DNA from: Silvibacterium acidisoli
GTDB lineage: Bacteria; Acidobacteriota; Terriglobia; Terriglobales; Acidobacteriaceae
DNA length: 64,000 nucleotides
NCBI GenBank assembly: GCA_022870745.1
Contig: CP085323.1
Location: 1,984,001 to 2,048,000, forward strand
Direction: 5' to 3'
Positions 58,062-64,000 of the stretch are shown here, one piece after another. Numbering within the stretch: the first letter of the stretch is position 1; each line of letters opens with the position of its first letter. A program made the translations under genes and the position numbers. Below the pieces are notes generated by a model. It saw only the letters and a list, made by a program, of their open reading frames with translations. It was not told the DNA's origin and made no database searches.

Positions 58062-60560
58062 TTAAAAGACGCGAAGTGCGCGCTTCAGGCTGCCGGCTGA
58101 GCCGACATTTGCCAGCGTGATGCTGTAGAGCTTTTCGGTGTCGTTGCGGACGCTGCCCAGCGAATAGTGGCGCAGCTCGAAGCTGATACCGCAACAGTCC
58201 CAGTTATACGAAGCCTGCATCTGCGCGTACTGGGTCTGGCTGAGTGTGAAGTCGTAGCCGACACTCGTTCCCAGGCTGGGTCCGAGTTTTGTCGGGCCTC
58301 CATAGACTGCGGAGAAGCGCAGCTGGTTGAAGTCGATCTCGGTGGCCGGGCTGGTCGCAGAGCCCGGCGTCGTGGAGCCGGGCGTTGTGGCGGCCGTAGC
58401 CCCATCGAGCGCGTGCTGGTGAGCGTCGCCCATCGAGAAGTTGTAGTCGCCGTGGTGATAGGTGGCGAACACGTTGCTCGAATCGAGGCGGCCGGTCTTG
58501 GTGTCGTAGTCCACGTCCCACTCGAGATCGGTGTTGGAAGTCGTCGACCAACGCAGCCGCGAGATGACCGGCGAGTAATCTCGCGGGCGCTCCAGGAAGG
58601 CTACGCCGGTCAGGTCGAGTGTCGAGTCCAGCACGTTACGGGTGCGGTTGGTGATGGCTCCGCCGAAGTCGGGCTTGAAGTAGTATTTCTGGCCGACCTG
58701 CCAGGTGAGCCAGTCCACTGTTCCGCCGCCGCACAGATCTTCCGGCCCGAGCGCTTCGTCGCCCTTGCAGGGGTGTGGATGCACATGCCGTAAAAAGAGC
58801 CGCTGGGTCAGCGAGTAGGTCAGCTCGCTGGTGTCGCTGGCCACGTCGGCGTCATCGAAGCGTAGCACCGACTTGAAGTTGTCGATGCCGGTGACGTAGC
58901 GATATTCCACGTCCGGCTCGATGGTGTGGCGTACATCGCCGCCGAGCAGGTGCATCAGCCATGGCGCGGAGAAGTCGCGTTCGAGCGCCGGCGGCCGCAG
59001 ATCGACCGAGCCCTCGAAGTCCTTGCGGTTGAGCGTGGCATCGCGCTCGTCGGGTAGTTCGCCAAGCGGAGCAGGGTTCTGGCTCTTGCCGTAGAAGGTA
59101 TCGCGGAGGCCGACGACCGGGCGCAGCGTCCAGCCACCAAAATGCACCGGCAGGGCTACGTGCGGCGCGATGTCGAGGCGGGGAACGATGCGGGAAGTCT
59201 CAAAGCCCGGCTCTGAACGCGAGAGCCCGGAAGCGGTCGAGTCCATGCCCCACATGAGCGGAGTTCCATCGAGCATCTTGTCGACCGTGTCGAACTCAAG
59301 AATGGGCAGATGGTTGATGCGAATCTCTTCTTCGCCCGTTGACGAGGTGGAGTTGGCCTCGAAGCTCTGGTAGCGATTGAAGCTGACGCCTTCGGTCAGT
59401 CCGTTGTGCGAATGAGCCCAGAAGGCCTGCGACTTTACTTCGGAGTTGATGGCGGTCGCGTAGTTTTCTTCAAAAGCCTGGCGATAGGTGTAGGAGCTCA
59501 GATATTCGACATCCGCGACAACGCGCGTCTCCGGATCAAGGTCATGCCGTCCGTCTGCGAGGATGTCGACACCGCCCTGGTTCTCCGTACCGGGCAGCCG
59601 GTCGAGCAGCGCGTGAAAACGTGCGGTAAAGAAGTCCTGATCGCGGCCCTTGTAGCGGAAGGCGGCCATCGGCGAGAATCCACGGCTGGAGAAATATTCC
59701 GCTCCGATCGTCATGTCCGCACTGCGGCCAAGGACGAAATAGATTTCTTCGCCGATGATGATGCCCTTGGTGGAATCGCTGCCGGTGATCGGAATCAGCA
59801 GGCCGGAGGTGCGCGTGTCCTCGCCGACGGGGTGCGTCACGTAGGGCAGATAAATCAGGGGAAAGCCCAGCAGATCGAAGACGCTGTTCTTGCCGCGTGC
59901 CACTCCGTTGTTCAAAAAGAAATTGTGAGCGATGAGCTGCCAGTCGGGGTTGGGCAGGCTGCAGGAGGTCATCGTTCCGTCGATGATGTGGTAGTTCTGC
60001 TGTCCGTTCTGGATCAGCTCCTTGCCCGAAAGCGTGAACGGGCTGGCCGAGGTGAAGACCGTCTTGCTGTGCGGCCGTCTTTCGAGGCCGAGCGTGCCGT
60101 TTACGTCAAAAACGTCCGCCCGGTGCGCTTCGAGATTCATGGTGCCGTGGCTGGCGACCAGGTGGGCGTCGTCGGGTCCGCCGTCGATGTGAAGATTGCC
60201 CTTGGCCTCCACGTCCCCGGTCTCCTGGTTGAAGTTCGCGTGGTCGGCCGATATGACGTAGGTCTTGTAATGAATGACGACGTGGCCGTTCAGGATGTAC
60301 AGGCCGCCGGCCGTGGTCTTGGCATAGGTCTGGGTGTCGGCTTCGATTTTTACAGGCGTGCCCTGCGGCGGCGGTGGTACGATGTGCGCTTCAGGAATCG
60401 TGCTGTCGCTGCTGGGGTCGTCGGGAAGGTCGGCCGGAGCTGAGGGCGCTGTCTGCGCTGTGTCCGAGGCAGGGGGAAGCTGCTTCGTTAACGTCTGCGT
60501 CCAAAGCTGCGGATGACAGAGCAGATACAGCGTGATAAACAAAAAAGTGCGGGCTCTCAT
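58062..60560 (-). CDS. lptD: LPS-assembly outer-membrane protein LptD
   Basis: Places lipopolysaccharide in the outer leaflet of the outer membrane. 832 residues: signal peptide MRARTFLFITLYLLCHPQLW, a Pro/Ser-rich linker, the periplasmic OstA/beta-jelly-roll domain (VKIEADTQTYAKTTAGGLYILNGHVVIHYKTYVISADHANFNQETGDVEAKGNLHIDGG), then the large barrel with SPFTLSGKELIQNGQQNYHIIDGTMTSC, NSVFDLLGFPLIYLPYVTHPVGEDTRTSGLLIP and many amphipathic strands. It supports a Gram-negative, LPS-bearing cell. It is divergent from the RDD gene. Confidence 0.93.
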   Translation of the reverse strand: MRARTFLFITLYLLCHPQLWTQTLTKQLPPASDTAQTAPSAPADLPDDPSSDSTIPEAHIVPPPPQGTPVKIEADTQTYAKTTAGGLYILNGHVVIHYKTYVISADHANFNQETGDVEAKGNLHIDGGPDDAHLVASHGTMNLEAHRADVFDVNGTLGLERRPHSKTVFTSASPFTLSGKELIQNGQQNYHIIDGTMTSCSLPNPDWQLIAHNFFLNNGVARGKNSVFDLLGFPLIYLPYVTHPVGEDTRTSGLLIPITGSDSTKGIIIGEEIYFVLGRSADMTIGAEYFSSRGFSPMAAFRYKGRDQDFFTARFHALLDRLPGTENQGGVDILADGRHDLDPETRVVADVEYLSSYTYRQAFEENYATAINSEVKSQAFWAHSHNGLTEGVSFNRYQSFEANSTSSTGEEEIRINHLPILEFDTVDKMLDGTPLMWGMDSTASGLSRSEPGFETSRIVPRLDIAPHVALPVHFGGWTLRPVVGLRDTFYGKSQNPAPLGELPDERDATLNRKDFEGSVDLRPPALERDFSAPWLMHLLGGDVRHTIEPDVEYRYVTGIDNFKSVLRFDDADVASDTSELTYSLTQRLFLRHVHPHPCKGDEALGPEDLCGGGTVDWLTWQVGQKYYFKPDFGGAITNRTRNVLDSTLDLTGVAFLERPRDYSPVISRLRWSTTSNTDLEWDVDYDTKTGRLDSSNVFATYHHGDYNFSMGDAHQHALDGATAATTPGSTTPGSATSPATEIDFNQLRFSAVYGGPTKLGPSLGTSVGYDFTLSQTQYAQMQASYNWDCCGISFELRHYSLGSVRNDTEKLYSITLANVGSAGSLKRALRVF

Positions 60561-60831
60561 CGCAGGGACATCCTAAGCATAACAAAGCTTGAGGATGGAT
60601 TCCGAAAGTGTGAGAGTGTCGCTGCTCTGGTTCGACAAATCGTTCTCTCGCCAGCATTGGAGTGATCCCAATGGCCGACAGATACGCGCCCGGCTGCAAG
60701 CTTCCCGTCATCCTCGCGGATGACGACTGTGCCGGCGTATCGAAGGCTGCGTCCGGTCGCCTGCGCCAGGGATCGTTTCGATCGCCTCGACAACCCATGG
60801 CCATGAAACTTAAAGAAAACGAGGGAATCCG

Positions 60832-62196
60832 TTGAGCAATCCACAACAGAGCGCTGCTTTAGAAATGGAGACGGCGTCCCCAGCCTGGAAACAGGAGATC
60901 AATGCCCGCCTGTCGGCGCATCGCAGCCGCAGGACCGGCAACGGCGAGAACCAGCAGCAGTTGCCGGGCATGGAAAGCGGCCGCCGCCCTGAGACGGGCC
61001 ACGCCGCCAAGGTCGCCGCTCGTGTTGCCGAGCGTTACTCCAAGGCGCCGACCTACAGTGAAATGCTGGCCGCCGAGGCCGCGCGCGCAGCGGAGGCCGC
61101 CGCCGCGGCAGCAGAAGCAGCGCGCCAGGCGCATGAGGCCGCAGCCCAGGCCATGAACGAAGCCCTGCGGGCGCGCCGCGAAGAGGAACAGCGCCTTGAG
61201 GAGCAACGGGAGGCCATCGCTATTGCCGCTGTCGAGCCGCAGCGCCGTGACCCTGAGCCGGAGCGCGTCCAGTATCGGGTGCATCCGGATTCGCTGCCTG
61301 AGCAGCGCCCTGCAGCTCCGTCGCGCCAGTCGGCGCAGGCAAACTCGCGCGCGGCTGCCGAATATACGGATGTCTTTGAAGATACGGTCGTAGCACCCGC
61401 GCAGCCCCTGCCTGTGCGCATCATCGAGTTTCCCCGCGAGCTGGTCGCCACGCGCAAGGCGCGTCCGCGCCACGCAGAAGGACCTCTGCGCGAGGAGAGC
61501 GAGGATTCGCAGCTCCGCATCTTTGAGGTCGAGCCGGACAGCATCTCCCGCGAACCGATCTCCTCAGATAAGGAAGCTCACGGGAATGCCCCGGAGTGGC
61601 ACTCGATTCGCCTCGATGCACATCCGCCAGCTCAGCAGGAAGCTGCATCCGAGAGGCTGACCCGTAAATCCAGCGCACCATCCGGCCGCCGTGCCCAGAG
61701 TGTGCCGGAGGCGTCCGTTCCGCCGCATGCAGAACCCGAGCAGCGGCTCTCGAGCCGCAGCCATTCGCTGCTCGATACGCCGCCGCTTCATATTGCCCCG
61801 ATGGAAGATCGCCTCATGGCGGCCATCGTGGATTTTGCCCTGGTAATGGTTGCGTTCCTGCTGTTTGTGCTGGTTTTTGTCGCCTGCACCGCGCATCCGC
61901 CGATGGGCAAGGTTGCCATGGCGGCAGCCGGAGCCGTACTTGTCGGCTTCTTCGTGCTGTACCAGTGGCTCTTCTTCACCTACGCGGAGGGGACGCCGGG
62001 CATGCGCTACGCCAAGATCGCGCTCTGCACCTTCGATGACGAAAATCCTACCCGCCGCAGCATGCAGTGGCGGATCGGCGGCCTGCTGTTTTCGGCACTG
62101 CCTTTGGGGCTTGGCTTTCTCTGGACGCTCTTCGATGAGGATCGCCTGGGCTGGCATGACCGCATCACGCATACTTACCAGAGAAGCTACCGGTAG
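60832..62196 (+). CDS. RDD-family membrane protein with long Ala/Glu-rich coiled-coil N-terminal part
   Basis: A 454-residue protein starting with TTG at 60832, six bases after GAGGG. Residues ~60-135 form a low-complexity helix (SEMLAAEAARAAEAAAAAAE then QAHEAAAQAMNEALRARREEEQRLEEQRE) likely to be a coiled coil, followed by a charged, disordered region to ~320. The RDD domain is C-terminal: PMEDRLMAAIVDFALVMVAFLLFVLVFVA, MAAAGAVLVGFFVLYQWLFF, EGTPGMRYAKIALC and the closing LFDEDRLGWHDRITHTYQRSYR. RDD proteins are often poorly characterised transporters or channels; the long cytoplasmic arm is unusual. Confidence 0.85.
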   Translation: MSNPQQSAALEMETASPAWKQEINARLSAHRSRRTGNGENQQQLPGMESGRRPETGHAAKVAARVAERYSKAPTYSEMLAAEAARAAEAAAAAAEAARQAHEAAAQAMNEALRARREEEQRLEEQREAIAIAAVEPQRRDPEPERVQYRVHPDSLPEQRPAAPSRQSAQANSRAAAEYTDVFEDTVVAPAQPLPVRIIEFPRELVATRKARPRHAEGPLREESEDSQLRIFEVEPDSISREPISSDKEAHGNAPEWHSIRLDAHPPAQQEAASERLTRKSSAPSGRRAQSVPEASVPPHAEPEQRLSSRSHSLLDTPPLHIAPMEDRLMAAIVDFALVMVAFLLFVLVFVACTAHPPMGKVAMAAAGAVLVGFFVLYQWLFFTYAEGTPGMRYAKIALCTFDDENPTRRSMQWRIGGLLFSALPLGLGFLWTLFDEDRLGWHDRITHTYQRSYR

Positions 62197-62272
62197 TTTG
62201 GGGATGGATGGGCAGGTCGCGGCTTTCGCCGTGCCCTGCCAATGAACCGACCATCTCTTGAGCGATGAAAAG

Positions 62273-62303
62273 AAAACGGCCACCCAGAAGGTGGCCGTTT
62301 TTA
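62273..62303. terminator. Bidirectional intrinsic terminator
   Basis: AAAACGGCCACC-CAGAA-GGTGGCCGTTTTTA, a 12-bp stem with T runs on both strands, between the RDD gene (plus) and the ROK gene (minus). Confidence 0.9.
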
Positions 62304-62314
62304 TGCCTAAGTGT

Positions 62315-63232
62315 TTATAAAGTCGTATGAAGTGCAACGGTTCCCGCGCCGATGACCGAAATGGTCGGGTCCGGCGGATAGACTTCAACGGTATAGCTCT
62401 GGAAGGGGCTCATCTTCACGCTTTCCCACAGATATTCCTTGAGCAGCGGAAGATCGAGGCGCTGAATATCCCGGCCGGTGAAGTAGAAGCGTCCCGGTCC
62501 TTCAAGATGAATCTGGGTCGCGGTAGCCGCCGCCAGCGCGCGATGCCAGAGTTCGACAAAGTCGCGGCAGCGCTTATCGCCCTTGCGGGCAGCGGCGAAG
62601 ATTTCGTCCGGCTCCATGTCGAGGAAGCGGAGGCGCATGGCGCGGTGGCCGGTAATGCCTTCCAGGTGCCCTTTTCCACCGCATGCACAGTAGTTTTCCT
62701 TGGGGTCGAGCGAAACGACCGTGTGGCCGCCTTCCCAGGGACCACCCGTGTAAGGGAAGCGCCCAAAGCCGATACCGTTACCGATCGTCCAGACGCGAGT
62801 CAGCTTGTCCAGCTGCCCGCGTGTTGCCGCCAGACCCGCCGCCTCGGCGTCTGCATCGTTCATGACCGTTACGGTCGCCTTGCAGCCGCGCGCGGCAAGC
62901 AGCTCCTCGATCATGCTGCGAATGCGTGCGCCCTTCATCTGTTGCAGGTTCGGGGAGTCTTCGACGACACCCTCGCGAACGATGCCTGGCAGGGCGATAC
63001 CCACGCTGCCGACCGAGGCTGTGTCGGGAACCAGCCTGCAGATCATGTCGCAAATTGCGGCGGCGATGGCATCGGAGGGCGTTTCTATCAGTTCCTGGTC
63101 GAACCCGCCCTCGTGGTGGGACGGAGAAGTACTTTCCGCGGGGAAATAAAGCAGGTCCCCTACGACCTTGCCTTCTTCAATAAGTCCGGCTGCGATCCGG
63201 CTCGTCATGACTACGCCAACGGTTTTTGCCAT
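62315..63232 (-). CDS. ROK-family protein with divergent N-terminal phosphate loop
   Basis: A 305-residue protein of the ROK (repressor/ORF/kinase) fold with no DNA-binding domain, so kinase-like in layout. It keeps VGIALPGIVREG, the region VMNDADAEAAGLAATRG in place of the usual NDANAAALAE, and the zinc signature CACGGKGHLEGITGHRAM. The normal first motif DxGGTK is absent: the N terminus reads KTVGVVMTSRIAAGLIEEGKVVG, so ATP binding may be weak or lost. The ATG at 63232 lies 32 bases after the sthA stop and the two are probably co-transcribed. A sugar kinase or sugar sensor are both possible. Confidence 0.85.
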   Translation of the reverse strand: MAKTVGVVMTSRIAAGLIEEGKVVGDLLYFPAESTSPSHHEGGFDQELIETPSDAIAAAICDMICRLVPDTASVGSVGIALPGIVREGVVEDSPNLQQMKGARIRSMIEELLAARGCKATVTVMNDADAEAAGLAATRGQLDKLTRVWTIGNGIGFGRFPYTGGPWEGGHTVVSLDPKENYCACGGKGHLEGITGHRAMRLRFLDMEPDEIFAAARKGDKRCRDFVELWHRALAAATATQIHLEGPGRFYFTGRDIQRLDLPLLKEYLWESVKMSPFQSYTVEVYPPDPTISVIGAGTVALHTTL

Positions 63233-63264
63233 CTGACAGGCCCCACTCTCCTCTACCGCCCTCT

Positions 63265-64000
63265 TCAAAAGCGTGAGAGGCGGTTCACTCCATTGAATGC
63301 TGCGGCCTTGTAGCACTCGGCCAGCGTGGGATAGTTGAACACGGTATCTATGAAGTAGTCCACGGTGCCGTTGAGGCTCATGACCGCCTGGCCGATATGC
63401 ACCAGCTCCGCGGCGCCTTCGCCGATGATGTGAACTCCAAGAATCTGCCGGTTTTCCCGATGGAAAATCAGCTTGAGGCGGCCGGTGGTATCGCCACGGA
63501 TCTGGCCGCGGGCGATTTCACGATAGTAGGCCACGCCCACTTCGTAGGGAACGTCCTCCTCCGTGAGCTGCTCCTCGGTCTTTCCGATGAACGAGATTTC
63601 CGGAATGGTGTAGATGCCGTACGGGTAGAAGCTGGGATTCGACTGTATGGTTTCTTCGCCAAAGGCGCGCTCTACGGCGATGCGGCCCTGCTCCATGGAA
63701 ACGGAAGCGAGGCTGGGGAAGCCGATGACATCGCCCACTGCAAAGATGTGGGGCACCTTGGTGCGGAAATCCTTGTCAACCGGGATGCGCCCGCGCGAGT
63801 CGGCCTCGATACCCGCTGCCGAGAGATTCAGCTCGTCGATATTTCCCTGCCGGCCCACGGCGTAGAGCAGGGCATCGCCGGAGATACGCTTCTTGCTCTC
63901 GAGATTCGCGATCACCGTGCCGTCGGCCTGTTCTTCCACACTTTCCACTTCTTCATTCAGGCGCATGGTCACGCGGCTGTCGCGCAGGTGGTAGCTCAGC
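63265..64000 (-). CDS. sthA: Soluble pyridine nucleotide transhydrogenase (SthA), C-terminal part, cut by window edge
   Basis: FAD enzyme that balances NADPH and NADH. About 245 C-terminal residues are present; the rest lies past base 64000. Visible parts are VEEQADGTVIANLESKKRISGDALLYAVGRQGN, the FAD-binding IFAVGDVIGFPSLASVSMEQGRIA, and the dimerisation domain YTIPEISFIGKTEEQL, RLKLIFHRENRQILGVHIIGEGAAELVHIGQAVM and the ending TVFNYPTLAECYKAAAFNGVNRL. The lack of the HxxxxE pair of disulphide reductases in this ending agrees with SthA rather than dihydrolipoamide dehydrogenase. Confidence 0.93.
   Translation of the reverse strand, partial: LSYHLRDSRVTMRLNEEVESVEEQADGTVIANLESKKRISGDALLYAVGRQGNIDELNLSAAGIEADSRGRIPVDKDFRTKVPHIFAVGDVIGFPSLASVSMEQGRIAVERAFGEETIQSNPSFYPYGIYTIPEISFIGKTEEQLTEEDVPYEVGVAYYREIARGQIRGDTTGRLKLIFHRENRQILGVHIIGEGAAELVHIGQAVMSLNGTVDYFIDTVFNYPTLAECYKAAAFNGVNRLSRF

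Noticed and set aside
1-64000. tRNA, rRNA or CRISPR arrays
   Set aside because: Spacers were read for cloverleaf ends, CCA-type arms and regularly spaced repeats; none was found, though short non-coding RNAs cannot be excluded by eye.

Overview
The window looks like chromosomal DNA of an acidobacterium, probably class Terriglobia (Acidobacterium/Edaphobacter/Silvibacterium-like). This is inferred from two very long Oar-type TonB-dependent receptors with an N-terminal carboxypeptidase-regulatory-like domain, moderately high GC, an LPDAP-type outer-membrane protein, and short palindromic repeats of the 'gctaaagc' and 'gtcattccgaacgaag' kinds. Nothing resembling a phage, an insertion sequence, a CRISPR array, a tRNA or an rRNA was found. 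Two genes are cut by the edges: murQ on the left and sthA on the right.

Layout. 1-7.7 kb (minus strand): murQ, parB-parA with two perfect 16-bp parS palindromes, then a tightly overlapping housekeeping run (folC, plsC, a class I amidotransferase-like hydrolase and rsmG), with accD and rlmH upstream. 8-13 kb: a 1181-residue TonB-dependent receptor behind a sigma-54-like promoter, and an exported amidohydrolase. 13-16.7 kb: an SRPBCC protein, then a MarR regulator, a ClC chloride transporter and an ArsB-like transporter; the MarR start codon lies inside one of two matching operator palindromes that flank a TATAAT box. 16.7-22.6 kb: purN-purM, a large PF10136-like membrane protein (the 'site-specific recombinase' family), a YafE-like methyltransferase, and an exported protein. 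22.6-29.1 kb: the histidine operon hisIGDCBHFA (no hisE), preceded by a previously unannotated His-rich leader peptide and an intrinsic terminator, a classical attenuation layout. 29-32 kb: a hybrid histidine kinase, rsfS with a histone-H1-like Lys/Ala tail, and nadD. 32-38.8 kb: a repeat-rich spacer from which folK starts, a second TonB receptor, an aldehyde dehydrogenase, and an ECF41 sigma factor coupled to a carboxymuconolactone-decarboxylase-like gene. 38.8-46 kb: a second giant TonB receptor (also with a -24/-12 promoter), a DUF1080-like exported protein, a crystallin/I36-like secreted protein and tgt. 46.5-53.5 kb: yajC-secD-secF, then tonB-exbB-exbD-exbD and a TPR lipoprotein. 53.5-64 kb: a Gfo/Idh/MocA oxidoreductase, SurA/PpiC and DsbA-like lipoproteins, an alcohol dehydrogenase, lptD, an RDD membrane protein, a divergent ROK protein and sthA.

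How the parts fit. Much of the window serves the envelope: TonB receptors and their ExbB/ExbD/TonB motor, Sec translocase accessories, periplasmic folding factors and LptD. The rest is core metabolism (His, purine, folate, NAD, fatty acid) plus chromosome segregation and ribosome maturation. The most interesting signals are regulatory: the his attenuator, the paired MarR operators on a leaderless gene, sigma-54-like promoters on both Oar receptors, an ECF41-type promoter in front of its own sigma gene, -10 boxes placed directly before start codons, and dispersed palindromic repeats that have supplied gene ends, including the start of folK.
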